A stretch of 64,000 nt of DNA from Rhodocollybia butyracea (lineage: Eukaryota > Basidiomycota > Agaricomycetes > Agaricales > Omphalotaceae). The translations under genes and the position numbers were made by a program. The stretch is from NCBI GenBank assembly GCA_015501585.1, contig JADNRY010000010.1:372001-436000 (forward strand), given 5' to 3'. The notes under the pieces were generated by a model. The model was not told where the DNA came from. It did no database searches and saw nothing but the letters and a program-made list of their open reading frames with translations. Below are positions 48,269 to 62,901 of this stretch, one piece after another; position 1 is the first letter of the stretch, and each line of letters opens with the position of its first letter.

Positions 48269-48524
48269 AACGACTTTGTGAAGTAAATCTTCAAGCTCAG
48301 AAAGCAAAGTAATATGCTGCGCCGAAATGAGACGGCTGAAGGGAAATCAGCCAGGTTTTGAGAATCTGAGATGTATTTATCGATCCAGAATACCAGTTGC
48401 CAGTATGACCCTGCTTCTGTCCATACTTAGTGACAGATGCTGTACAATTTTAGAATTTTAGAAAGCTAAACGGCGACAAGTAAGTAGCAAATTAGTATAT
48501 AAGCGCCTGTTCGTAAGCCTTTTG

Positions 48525-50179
48525 ATGTCGAGCCGTCATGTTGCCTCATCTCTAATCTCGAATTCCAGCCATACAACGAACAACGCCACAAAATCTGTTC
48601 CATTATCCAAGAGGCTTTTATTTCCTACAGCTCCTGCTTCTTCTTTTGACCTTCCGCCGTTACTTCTCAATCCTCTCATTCCACCAGAACTCAATGCAGA
48701 ATTATACGACTTTATCGCCCTTGCTCTGCGTGCTTTTGTACAGCCTTGGTGGACGAAAATCACTCGCTATGACAAGGAATTCCTACCCATCATAACAGAA
48801 ATCCTCACCCATGCCGTTCGGACACTGGAGGAACGGCTCGCGAATGCACATCAGAAAGGAGATTTGGCAAAATTGGTCTTTAGAGATGTTCCTCTTGTAG
48901 TCACACAGCATTACCGTGACTTTCGAATTGCTCAGTGCAAAGTCAACTCTTCCTATGCAGCTGGTGGCGCACTTTCCTTTTCGGCGTTATTTCATGCTAG
49001 CCAGTCACACATAGCGGTCAAACCTGACGGTGAAATCGACTCGGATTACGTCCGGTTCTTGGTTGACCACATCCTAAAGACGTGTTTACCGAAACAGGAC
49101 TGGGATCCAGAACCAGAAAGGGTGATTGTCCGCGAGATTGTTGTGAAAATAGTTGTAAAGGATATCTTTGGGAAGATAACTCAACCGTGGTTTATAGAGA
49201 AGATGATTTTGGAGCAGCTGATGAGTATTCCGTCTCATGTGAAACCCAAAGACACATTGTCACATTCGAACGGACTCTCGCTACATACACTTATCGTATT
49301 TGTCCTTACCCTCATTCAGTCCATATCCGGCGCCTGCCTAGCCCTGGTGTACGCTTACCGACAGCTTGTTATAACCATCAAGGAGGTTAACCACCATGCC
49401 GGTACCACAGAAACTCATTCTACACAAGTACCAGTCACAAATCTACCTCCACCTCCACCTCCATTACCCGACATAGACTCCGTTCCAGTCTCTCGGACAC
49501 CTTCAGAGTACTCTGCGCCATCTGTCAAACATTCAGTATCGTCCTCCTCTTCTAATTTCTTAGAACCCACGCCCCATTCTCCGTCATCCGACTTGACTCA
49601 ACCCGATCTCCCGCCTGACTACGCTAGCTATCCTCTGCTCGTGATTTCGGAAATTTTCAATATGGATGCGAGATTTGCGAGTAACGCGGTCATGAGCACC
49701 GTCGGGATGGCTACTAGCCAGGGTGTTGCTGGTGGATGGATCGACAAGTAAGCGTTTATGCATGCACGCATTATCGAAAAATACTCATTCGCATTAGGTT
49801 ATTACCATATCTCCTAACTCGTACGCTCTCCACATCTCTGGTACATACTATGACCAGAACTGCTAAGCGTACGCTCTTTCCCAACGGATACCCTGCTCCC
49901 CGCCGATAGACCCGACGCCCGAGGAGCAGGCAGAGACGAGGCAGAAACTGATCAATTTTCTCGACGGAAATAGTAATTATCTTTGCAGCCTGTCCTAACG
50001 GTTTACTGATTCATCTTTTAGCTCTGGCCTCTCTCCTGTTAGGTCCATATCCTTCTGACACCATCTCAGCAGCTTTAGAGCCTCTGGAGAACAGGGAGTG
50101 TAATTTTCATCTCATAATGATACTCTTGGACTCCATCCTCGGTGTATTGTTCCCAGAGCTGTTTAATGGGACAGGATAG
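48525..50179 (+). CDS. PXA-domain protein
   Basis: Membrane-associated protein with a PXA (PX-associated) domain, found in sorting-nexin relatives and fungal endomembrane proteins. The start at 48525 is the first Met of the coding frame. The PXA domain covers about residues 57-240: LNAELYDFIALALRAFVQPW, WTKITRYDKEFLPIITEILT, HAVRTLEERL, DVPLVVTQHYRDFRIAQCKV and VRFLVDHILKTCLPKQDW. A hydrophobic segment follows at about 255-277 (LIVFVLTLIQSISGACLALV), then a Pro/Ser-rich linker (about 300-365). After an intron near 49,750-49,797 come LLPYLLTRTLSTSLVHTMTR and, in the last exon, LEPLENRECNFHLIMILLDS. No PX or RGS domain is visible. Function in trafficking is inferred. Confidence 0.82.
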
Positions 50180-50827
50180 AACATTTGGATTCGTGCGCCA
50201 ACAATCTTTCGTTGGGTTTGTACTTCTGTCTCCCCATAATCTATGTAGGTCAGCTGGTTCAAACGACGGAAACGACATACATCTTACGAATTTGACCCTG
50301 GACGGGTTACCACTCACGACAAGTCACTCATAGGATGACAGTAATTTCCAGCCATCCATAGCCTTTCCCTATGTTAGCGGCAGTGTCTCTACCGTTGCTA
50401 CGAGGCTCAAGTCTTGAAGCAGCGAAATTGAGCGCTGAACAAAACGACAGGGATGAAACAGTTTATCTATCTATCCTGGGAGCCAGGGAATGGTCATGAA
50501 TATCGTAGCAGGCTGTATCGTACTACTGTAGACCTGTTATCTTTCGCGATGTCAACCTTAGCTGTAGGAGGCTGTAGGCAGTACCCGCGCGCTGAGATGG
50601 ATGCCAAATACAAATAGAAACCAGCCAAATACAGCTGAATTTCGAAATATTCGCATCAGGCGTAACCGCGAAGGCTGTGACATCATGTCAAACAGATATT
50701 GTAATGATTCTGAATAGTAGGACAAGACAGTCCGTCGACTTAAAATATCTTACTTTGCGCTTCCATTACTCTTTCTTTTCCCTGCCAAAAGTCTTGATCC
50801 TAACCAGATACTGGATGATTTTGAGAG
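50180..50827. other. Intergenic between PXA gene and mucin-like gene
   Basis: About 650 bp. No gene, repeat or RNA recognised. The sequence GGTTCAAACGACGG near 50,253 resembles a pol III B-box, but no tRNA cloverleaf fits around it. Confidence 0.5.
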
Positions 50828-52415
50828 ATGGAAAGGCTTTCAGCGCCGATCATCACGCCTGCCCCAGTTCTTACACGCCGCACACGCCGTTTTTTCGGTC
50901 CTCTACAGCCTAGACAAGGTGTAAGTTCTAATCCAGCTCGCTAAGGATCTTGACTTGGGTCTAAACTCAATCTATAGCTCAGTGTGGGTGTTGGTATCGG
51001 TCCCAGCGGCGTTAGTGCGAGTGCTAGCGTAGGGGGCGAAGCTTCAGCTAGCACATCTCCAACGAATTCCACTTCTGACACTGGAGCTACTAGTCTTACC
51101 GATACAGGTACAAGCACCGGTACTAGGTAAGAACTGATACATCTGGAACACAACTTTCTGAACTTATGATGGCCCAAGTTCGGATAGTACAACATCTACT
51201 CAATCTGACACTACGGACACTACAACAACTACTTCATCAACTTCATCCAGTTCATCCAGTTCAAGCTCATCCAGTACTAGCACATCATCTACCAGCTCGT
51301 CGTCAAGCTTGACGCCAACGACGACGAGTTCGACCTCTTCGGCGACGAGTACAGTTTCATCGACAACGACTACTTCATCCGCCCAACAAACCTCCAGCTC
51401 ATCATCGTCTTCCTCCAGCCTCATCAGCTCTAGCAATGGTGTCTCGTCTACTACACCAATAATCTCCCCGTCGGCAGATCCTGCACTCCAGTCCCCGGAT
51501 ACCAGCTCACGGGTCGCCCGTACGGCTATCATCACTGGTTCCACTGTTGGTGGTGTCCTCCTTCTCGTACTTTTAATTGTCCTTGGTTCCTTGTTCTGCT
51601 GGAAACGGAGAAAGAACAGAAAGCTGGGATTTCTCCAGGCTCTAGTAAACAGGTCAAAAGAAGGGAAAGGTGCAGGTGGCGTGGGTTTGCTCGATGGAGA
51701 GTTTGACGAAGATGATGAGTACAGAGACGAGATGCATATGAGGGATAGGAGTCTCAGCAGTTCCCATTCTCCTCAGCCGTCGCTAACCGGAAGCCAGCAA
51801 AACAACTCCCCATATAATACTGCTCCTCAGCTATACCGTGCAAGGGCTTCCGACTCTGGCTCGATGTTCCACGAAGAAGGTGTTTGGCCCCCACCAAATC
51901 ACGGGTCGCAGTTTGTCGATCCATTTGTGCCTGCCAGAGAGCTGGAAAGAAACTCGGATTTGTCGAATATAGTTGATCAAGTCATGGGATCAGGAGATGA
52001 ACTTCAATTGGGGGCTGCACCAGCCATTGTTTCTGGTGCTGCCGCTATGCCTGACTATTTTGGCCATGCTAAAAGTCACAGTGGCTCCTCTACGACGACC
52101 CCTAAGAGACCAAGCCCGCTTGCACAGTCCGCATCTTCATCATCGCCTCCACCTTCACCTACGCCAAAACCCAAAAATTGGCTCGAACGTAGTCCACGGA
52201 ATACTATGTTTACACCCCCTCCACTTTCCACCGGCAACGGAGCTGTTCCCCCCGCGGCATTTGCAAACTCCGCTTCTTCGCTGGTCAATTCGTACGGTAT
52301 TCAAGCGCTGATAACATCGCCGGTAAGCACCACGCCGAAACAGAAACACGTCTCATGGAGCGAGCTGCCTACAATTAGCCGTCCAACGAGTCGCCCTCCA
52401 AGCAGGCAATCATAA
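50828..52415 (+). CDS. Mucin-like single-pass membrane protein
   Basis: Predicted 492 residues from exons 50828-50920, 50978-51126 and 51179-52415, phases consistent. The N-terminal exon gives MERLSAPIITPAPVLTRRTR without a clear signal peptide. The next part is a Gly/Ser repeat (LSVGVGIGPSGVSASASVGG) and a long Ser/Thr-rich stretch, likely O-glycosylated, to about 51,470. A single transmembrane helix follows (IITGSTVGGVLLLVLLIVLG), then a basic stop-transfer (CWKRRKNRK) and a 280-residue cytoplasmic tail with Pro/Ser-rich segments. This layout recurs in many basidiomycete surface proteins, and sensor or adhesion roles are speculative. A missed upstream exon could carry the signal peptide. 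Confidence 0.72.
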
Positions 52416-52735
52416 TATCATTTCTCTGGACTCTTTTGTCTATTGTCTTCATCCACGTTCTTTTACCAATAATTCTCATTAGTATATCTTTATTTTGCTT
52501 TGGACCACTTTTCTTTTACTTCGTGGTCAAGGGATTATGGACACAATAAGTACATCTAGTTGTTGTAATGTGTAGTGTAGGCATTCGGTGTAATGCAATC
52601 TTGTTTCATCGTACTGAAGCACGCATACGGAGAATGCTTGAGTCGGGGGCTTGAGGTATAGAAATGACACAAATATTGAACAGGAGGTGGGTGTTAAATT
52701 GAGTGAGTTGACGCTTCGAAGCCGTACGGTGTCCT
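52416..52735. other. Intergenic, convergent 3' ends
   Basis: About 320 bp of AT-rich 3' flanks of the mucin-like gene (plus) and of the Mrs2-type gene (minus). Nothing else seen. Confidence 0.55.
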
Positions 52736-54737
52736 TTAAAACCATCCTCCCTCCGACCTACGCCGGAGAGGTAAAGGAAGCCATGTCCTGCTTCGTCGTT
52801 TTCGGGAGTTGGTGGCCAAGTCTTGACTAGACCGGCCAGTCCCGACTTTGCGAATGTTGGCCAATTTTCTGAAGCCCAAAAAAGCGACCATAAAAGAAGC
52901 CAGTCCTGCAATTCCGGTCATGCTATAAAACGCGTACGGATGGGCTTCAAAATGGTTGGTCAACTGCAATGAACGTCACAAAAGGGATCAGAGCGAAAGG
53001 GTAAAAACGGCCTGACATTCATTCCTAATAGACCAGTTATTAAGGCGCCGGTTCCAACTCCAAATGTGGAAATAGAGACCTAGATAGTGAATGGTCAGTA
53101 CACAGGTTCTACCAACCTAGTTCAATGACGAACTTGGAGATCAAGGGCCAGGAGTGCATTACGATTGGAGTCTAAGATAAGCTCTACGATTTCTTGTGTG
53201 GATTGTACATTGGTCTAGCATGTATGAGATGTATGTCCTTGTATGAAGAAGGAAAACACCCACATCTAGGTTCTGTGCCTCATTGACAATTTCCTCCACC
53301 TGTTTGGAAAAGAATTCAAGCAGCTGCTCAAGTTCCTCGTGTTCAAGGGATTCGTGTTCGACACCGTTTTTCTTGTCGGTCAGGTACCTGAAAATGCGGG
53401 GTCAGCGGTCTGGTTGTGATGAATGAAGAATCGAGTGCAAAGTAGATACATGGCGACCATATCCTCGTCTATAACGACTAGTTAGTGGATTGAACAACTC
53501 CCGAAAAGTGCGAAATCAAACCTTGAGAAAGAACTTCATCAATGGCCTCGCCAACCTAGAGACGAAATAAGAACAGGTAAGCAAGGGGCATAAAGAACAT
53601 ACCAGTTTGGCCCTATTCTGGAAAGCAGCCAAACGACGAGAGTAGTGTAGTAGTTGTCTGAACCGATTGTGATTGATGTCGTCCTCAAGTTCAGCCAAAA
53701 GTCCATTAACGTAGGTTCGAACGTATACCTACACAAAGTATGAGTAGATATCCAACGTTTTAAAACTGCTTCTCACCAATTCCGATTGTAGGGCTGACAA
53801 TACGGACAGTAGAGTAGATTCCAAAGCTCTGAAATGAAAAACCGTTTAGATAGTTCAAATAAAAAAAATGGGGGGTAATACCGAAACTCGTAAGGTAGTC
53901 CAGATCCCTTGAGCTTCAAATTATGCTATGAATCATGGTTAGGAAAAAAAAATGCGATCATAGATGATAGAAAGTACCTCGAGGTGATAAAGATACACAG
54001 AATGAAGTCTTGAATCGGCAGAATCGTAAGAGTCAAAAAGGACTACTGTGTCGGCTTTGATGAGAGCGCGAATGTGGAGTATATTGACCTGGGAAACGTT
54101 CAAAGTTATTCGGAAAATGATGTGCAAAAAATACCCACAAGAATAGCTTGCTTTCTGACAAGAATGGTAGGAACAAGATTTGGTACTCTGGAGTCGATTT
54201 TACGGAGATCACGAGCCTTTCGAACGTCGCATACTAAGAAAGACGGAATAAAGATTTATAGATGACCCACATTTAGTTGATGCTCAATACTCAGATCGGA
54301 TTTCTTGAAATGACCTGAAATCGTTTTCACATTGCCTTCTGCATCCAATACAGTACCTAAGTAGACAATAAGTAGAATATCCGATTATCCTGAACCAATG
54401 GCTCACATCGTAGCATAAGATCCGTAGGCTGACGACCCATCATAACCTTCTCCACAATAGCATCCTTTCCTGCTTCCTCTTCTCCTGGAGTTTTCTCAGA
54501 CGTCCACGCGTGTCGTACTTGTGAGAAGTTAGTGTATTCACTAGGCAGCGTGTTGTGAACTGCAGAACAAGGAACACGCAAGGAACTCGGCCTCAGTGTG
54601 AATAACTTCCCAGCGGTTGTAAATTCCCTCCGACATAAACCACCAAGAAATACACGCCGAGAGCATGAGAAGGTTCCAATATCGCAAGGAAGATGCACTA
54701 CATGGTTCACAAAAGATTTCAGACCAGCAGTATGCAT
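52736..54737 (-). CDS. MRS2: Mrs2-type mitochondrial Mg2+ channel (CorA superfamily)
   Basis: Inner-membrane magnesium channel. The start at 54737 opens a Cys/Arg-rich presequence-like region (about 60 residues), followed by RQPTDLMLRC and, after an intron, the conserved segment with GNVKTISGHFKKSDLSIEHQ and VRDARKL. Many small exons cover the helical cytosol/matrix domain (e.g. SSLVVLFDSYDSADS-like strand region, LEHEESLEHEEL-type helices at 53,280-53,350). Splicing near 52,980-53,035 joins ALITGLLGMN to LTNHFEAHPYAFYSMTGIAG, restoring the GMN signature between the two transmembrane helices. The second helix is followed by a basic tail (RKRRSRTWLPLPLRRR). Exon borders in the middle are approximate. 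Confidence 0.85.
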
Positions 54738-55040
54738 GCGCGAAGCAGCAATGAAGAACAGTGCCGCAGACAGAGAATTTTGGTGCTTAAGCGCCTACCC
54801 GTTTGGGCGCCTATCCACTTTGCTTGCTGTGAGCCGCTGTTCTCAGCCGTCTCGTCGAAGAATCTATCGTTCACCCAGTTCTCGTGGAAAACCATATAAC
54901 TTGGCGCCAGTTTTCTTCAAGGGCTTCAAGCCTATGACATGACCTGATTGCAAGTTTTCGCTGCCTATATCCATTGTCCAAGCATATGTAGATACTTGTT
55001 GAACTTTCTACTTGTCCAGTCTCTAATCTACAGTTAACAA
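54738..55040. other. Intergenic between MRS2-type start and dehydrogenase stop
   Basis: About 300 bp upstream of the Mg2+ channel gene. No motif recognised. Confidence 0.5.
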
Positions 55041-56167
55041 TCATTCTATCCCCGTACTTCTCACGACATCCTCCCATTCATTTAACGCAAGCTTCAATTT
55101 GTCAAACTTCTTCAACAAGTCCCTTTCTGCATCATTTCCTAGTAGCAGACAAGCCCCAGGTTCAGGCCATTTCTTCCCCTCTGCGGCCCCTTCGCCTCTT
55201 ACAACATCTACAAGAGCCTCCATTGCCTTTGCCGGGTCCCCTGGCTCATTACCTGCTATGGACTTGAACCGTTGAGAACACGCAGCTCGAAGTTGATCGT
55301 AATCCGAAAAGGAATTCTCTGAATGAAACGGACTAATGTTGTAGATATTTGTGCGGAAAGCACCCGGAGCGAGAAGTAAGACTCGGATGCCCAGGTCGGC
55401 AACTTCTCTGGCGAGGGCCTCCGCAACGGCTGTTGAAAGGACAAATTCAAAATATCGTTCGGAGAAAAAGAAATAGGACTTACCATGCATAGCTGATTTT
55501 GATGAGGAATAAAGTCCTAAATAGCTTATTTCTACCGAAGCTCAATAACACAAGCGCTATCTGACTTACCCAGAGCCGGCGTTTCCCCAATCCATACAGA
55601 TCGAGAACCAACGATGACAATCGTTCCACGTTTCCTGGATCGCATATGAGGCAGTATAGCCTTGATAACCTCTACAGGCCCAAAAAAGTTTGTCTCAAAT
55701 TGGCGGTGCAGTGCAGATGTTCTTCATCGAAGTAGGGGTGCATTAGTACATACCACATCTAAGAAACGAAAAGAAAAGCCTGAAACTGACTCAGTTTCTT
55801 CGATAAGCCCCAATTCACCATTCCCAGCATTATTCACCGCAACATCGATTCTGCCCCATAAGCCTATCGCATAATTGATCGTGGCTTTTAGGATTACAGG
55901 ATCAGATGTGATATCGAGTTGCAAAACTTTCAGATTCTCTGAAGCGTTATGTTTCTCAACGAGCTTGTCTAGTTTTTCTTGAGAACGTCCAGTAGCAATC
56001 ACCAGATCACCTCGTGCGAGTGCGCTAGAAACCAGATGTGTCCCGAATCCTTGGCTAGAAGTGGTGCCTTGTCCATGCAAACGAAGGGTTCAGTGCTAGT
56101 CTCAGCGGTATAGCCTATCGTTAATTTTACCTGTAATGAACCATACCAACTGCTGCGACGCACTCAT
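55041..56167 (-). CDS. Short-chain dehydrogenase/reductase
   Basis: Classical NAD(P)-dependent SDR of unknown substrate. The start at 56167 gives MSASQQLVWFITG, joined by an intron (63 nt or so) to TTSSQGFGTHLVSSALARGD, then LVIATGRSQEKLDKLVEKHN, LQLDITSDPVILKATINYAI, GRIDVAVNNAGNGELGLIEE (NNAG motif) and, after further introns, LGLYSSSKSAMHG with the catalytic YxxxK. The C-terminal part is LSTAVAEALAREVADLGIRV, LLAPGAFRTNIYNISPF, ending RSTGIE. The glycine-rich cofactor loop has two more residues than the usual TGxxxGxG (see findings). ATGR after the second strand suggests NADP preference. No pathway neighbours. Confidence 0.87.
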
Positions 56168-56629
56168 CCTGATTCCTGAAGCTCGAAGTGCTCTATGTGA
56201 CACGGAAAAAGTAGCCGACACCTTAAGCGCTAATAGTAATTACTACGAATGCATGCAACCACTTCTCCTTAAGGGATGCGGATTCGGATTCGGGCAAAAC
56301 TCAGATGCAATGATATATCTGAAACAATACGATTCAAGCAGCAGTTGTATCATCTCTATTCCTTCATCAAGTAACACAAAGGAACGACCAACAAAATCCC
56401 TCTACGAAACAGACGACTGCAGTGAGTAATCGACCCAAGGGAACAAGGCCAAGATGAACAACTAAACACAGAACACAGCATGGGGTGGGGAATTTCGACG
56501 TATGGTAAAAGAACGGACAGATGGATACATAACTTCAACGAATATATCCATCCAAAAAAAAAACACCTAGCAAGCATGCACGACCTTCGGAATAAGCGCA
56601 ACGAAGCGTTTACTCTTCCTTGGTGGTAT
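56168..56629. other. Intergenic between dehydrogenase start and PAB1 stop
   Basis: Promoter of the dehydrogenase (minus) and 3' flank of PAB1 (minus). A plus-strand frame at 56136-56429 overlaps the dehydrogenase start and has no motif; not called. Confidence 0.5.
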
Positions 56630-59545
<2,916 letters not shown>

Positions 59546-61068
59546 TTATTTTCTGATATTGGTATAAGCTGGAGGCAACTCGATGGTTTCTGGCTCCTCT
59601 TCCTTCTTGCCTTCACTGGGTCCAGCGTCATCGTGCTGGATGATATTGACTGGCCGAAGTACCCTCGGAGCTTCAGATTTCCTGCTTGTCGATGTCGAAG
59701 CCCAATTAGGCGTACCGCTTCTGCTCGTCGGTCGTTCACTACCACTCAGCCTTCCACTCTGACTGGTAGTCTCATCCGTGGAAGGGTCAGGAACAATGAA
59801 AGGCTCTGGACGGTAATATTCGGGCAGTTCGCCTGGATGGTTTGGATGCTCGTCTCCTTCATCCGCTTGTAGAAGATCGACAGGTTTCTCATTGATGCGA
59901 TGGTGCTTGGCGCGACGGCGGATAAAGTAGAAGACTAAGAGAAGGGCGAGGAGACCCACGACGCCTCCCACTACACCACCCACAATCGCACCTACATTGG
60001 TGCTGGAACAAAGTGAACACAGAACATAAAGCTGGAGTGAACCATCTCACCTGCTACTACTAGTAGATCCGGTACTGGCACCAGATGAACTCGTGGGATA
60101 TGAACCACCACTAGTTAAATGCACGATAAATACCCAGAATGATAAGATAGTCACATCACTGACGCTGGGTTTCCGGCCGTTGAGGATGGACTGCTGGAGT
60201 TCAAGCAGCCGTTGTCGTTGTTGAAATTATTGGCAACATTGACAGATGTGCTTCCTCCAGTTCCATCTCCTCGGTTGTCATTGCCTACGATAAACAACGA
60301 CGTGCCCACCCTGATATTTGGAGTCCAGTAGAATCCATTGAATCCAGCAGAAACTTGCGTCACATTGTTTTGCTGATTTATGACGAAAGAATCTCCACCT
60401 ATGAAAGGTTAATACAAGCGAAGAGAATGTAAAAGTAATGTAGCTCACCAGGAATAATACCGAAAAAGGTTGGATTTCTGATAGGAAAAGTTGGGAAGAT
60501 GCACTCTGAAGAGGGAGAGGGAAGACGTACCCTTGGACAGTGGAAGTTTTCCAAAAAATTTCTTCTGGCGCACATTGAACAACCTGACCTGAGGGATTAA
60601 GCTGCAGAAACCAATCTGGTGTAACTGGTTGACTAGCATCAATGCAGCTACTATCTGAAGAAGATGTTACTTCGGCGTCAGCGCTTGTGCCTCCCGAGCC
60701 GAAACCAGTTGCATCAGAAACCTAAACAAAGATAAGCAACGTGTTTAACAGAGTCCATAAGAGAGACTTACCACTGCGATTAACTGAGAGTTCGCTGGGT
60801 ATGGCAGTTGAAAGGTAACTGAGTTTGACGAGAAATTTTGGCTCATGATTTTTCGAATTTCGGTTCCATTTGTGAATGGTGATGGGCCAGAAGGGATGAT
60901 GAGAACAGAATAAGGAGGTTTACCACCCCCAGAAATGGAGATCGTCAGATTTTGACATTGTGAAGGCGCAGACCCAAAAGTCCAAGTGTAGGCAAGAGAA
61001 CTAATGGGAAGTAACTCGAGCACAAAAAGTAAAGATGTTAAACGTGCCAAGGTCATGGCCCGCAACAT
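59546..61068 (-). CDS. Secreted-ectodomain single-pass membrane protein of unknown function
   Basis: The start at 61068 gives a signal peptide (TLARLTSLLFVLELLPISSL), then YTWTFGSAPSQCQNLTISIS, GGGKPPYSVLIIPSGPSPFT, SSNSVTFQLPYPANSQLIAV and SDATGFGSGGTSADAE. This block recurs in many basidiomycete surface proteins. Further exons carry PDWFLQLNPSGQVVQC, GFNGFYWTPNIRVGTSLFIV and NDNRGDGTGGS. A short Ser/Gly-rich stalk precedes the transmembrane helix (IVGGVVGGVVGLLALLLVFY) and a basic stop-transfer (FIRRRAKHHR). The cytoplasmic tail is about 115 residues, rich in Ser/Thr/Pro. Several Cys suggest two disulfides in the ectodomain. Possibly a cell-wall sensor. Role unknown. Confidence 0.75.
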
Positions 61069-61326
61069 ACTTACAAAGGCTGGAAGAAATGGCAGTGGAA
61101 AGGGAGGAACGAAATTACTGAAGAAGATGGATGTCAATGACAGCCAGACCAAATGATCTCACTCCACACAGTGCATGGGCACCTACAGCCGTTTCCGGTA
61201 TGCACATGATGCCACGACATATCAAAGCACAGGTCATACTTATGAAAGCATGAATTTTCAGATAAGTAGTAAAGTGACAATAATGGTCCACACATAAACA
61301 CAGACAATGATACATAAAAACAGCGT

Positions 61327-62655
61327 TCACCCTCGTGTAAAGTAAGCTTTGGCACCATGAGATGCCAACTCTGTTTTAGCCTGAACGATGAGCGTTATTA
61401 AGAACCCAGAGCCCATGATGAAAAGGGACACTCGCCTTCTCCATCGTGTGGCCCGCAGCAGTATGGTGAGCATATATCTTAAGGAAGTTAAAAGACACGG
61501 AGGTTAATAGACATTGAGACGAAAGCCGCAGAAGCTCACTTGACGATAGTAAAACGCGTTTCCAAGTCCCTGTAGGGTCCAGCCAATAGTAGCCACAAGT
61601 CCAAGAACAGCAGCCACCCAATGATGGTTCGCAAACATTTGGACGGTTTGGATTAGACCCGCTGAGCCAGTACTAGATGCGAAAGGCCGAGGTCAGTAAA
61701 ACAGCTTGCCTCGGAAACAAGGGCATAGTCGGATACCTAGGAACGCCGATAATCCTGAAGAGCGTCAAAAGTTAGTTTAAAAGAGGAGGATCGCGGGCCT
61801 TGGGGATGCACTCACATATATAGACTGAATAGAAGGTGGAAGCCACAAAAGAAGAAGTAAAAGTCTTCCAGAAGATGATAAACGAGTTGCTCGGCTTCGG
61901 GAGGAAAGGAACCTTACAGAAATACAGAGCTTGCTCCTAAGATGCGTCAATGAAAGTCAGACAGCTGAAACGCTAAAATGAGCTGGACGTTACATACCTT
62001 CATGTAACCATTGTAAATGGGACTAGATTGATTAAATTAGCGTGTAAGGTTGAAGTACCGGTTGGCACTTACCGGTACCACAACAGGAAGGAGGTAGCAG
62101 ATATTATGAAAAGATATCTACGAAAAGAACGTGTTAGGAGTACATCATCTGGAACGGAAATAGATGAGAGAACCCTATCGCTGCGCCGACATCTCTTCCT
62201 CCGTCCGGTGAACCAGCTATAAGGATGAAGATACAAGCAATCATATTGAGAATGAGGGTCCCAAGGAGAACGAGCCAGAGCTGGTAGAGCCGAGTTATCA
62301 GATACCGAGAAGCTTCTGGTATTTCATCGGAGATGTCGTGGTAAATGAGGGGGAAGACTGCGGAGGATCAGACGCAGAACGGAATAAAAGAGAGCGAAGT
62401 GCGTACAAAATGGCCAGTTGCTTTTTCCGTGGTGTTTAATTTGCTCTGCGCGTGCGTTTAGTTCACGTTCTCTTCTGTCAAGTTCTGCTTCCCGCTGGCG
62501 GATGGTGTCTAGAGCTGTAGGATCTACCTGAGCTACTGGGTCATCAAAGGGATTTGCGTCCAACGAATGCGAAGACGCGAAAGGGTTTTCGTTATAATCT
62601 GTAGCTATATGTCAGCTCAAGGCATTTGCGGTGGATGAATGAACTTGCGGTTCAT
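61327..62655 (-). CDS. Secretory carrier-associated membrane protein (SCAMP family)
   Basis: Four-pass trafficking protein of Golgi and endosomal vesicles. N-terminal NPF repeats (NENPFASSHSLDANPFDDP), then a coiled coil (RQREAELDRRERELNARAEQ) and the amphipathic core NWPFFPLIYHDISDEIPEAS after splicing. Next come membrane segments: LITRLYQLWLVLLGTLILNM, FIIFWKTFTSSFVASTFYSV and WVAAVLGLVATIGWTLQGLG. The C-terminus is AYFTRG, stop at 61327-61329. The start is unresolved. No in-frame ATG precedes the NPF region after the last clear acceptor (near 62,602), and the upstream ATG at 62655 does not join in phase with a GT donor. I give 62655 as the outer limit. Confidence 0.8.
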
Positions 62656-62901
62656 GGAAGTTCGTGTAAAAGCGGATTTGGCCGTCGGAGGTGGCCGGCA
62701 CAATGAATTGTTACCGGCGAAAGAGGCCGGAATCAGATATAAAGCCGGTTTAAGTACAATGGTTCCTTTTCCTTTTATTCTTCACGTCTTCCTCGTGTTC
62801 ACACATTCATTATCTTGACCTTTATTTAAAGGCCAGTAACTTCAGTAACTCTGAACCGTCTTCCACCACCCACCATCTTTTGAAACTCCCCATCCTTCAA
62901 G
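62656..62901. promoter_or_regulatory. Divergent promoter SCAMP / secreted barrel protein
   Basis: A TATA-like TATTTAAA at 62823-62830, within the palindrome CCTTTATTTAAAGG, lies about 75 bp upstream of the ATG at 62902. It is a good candidate for the core promoter of the secreted protein. Confidence 0.5.

Noticed and set aside
50230..50290. Possible tRNA gene from a B-box-like GGTTCAAACGA
   Set aside because: No acceptor stem, anticodon stem or A-box at the right distance.
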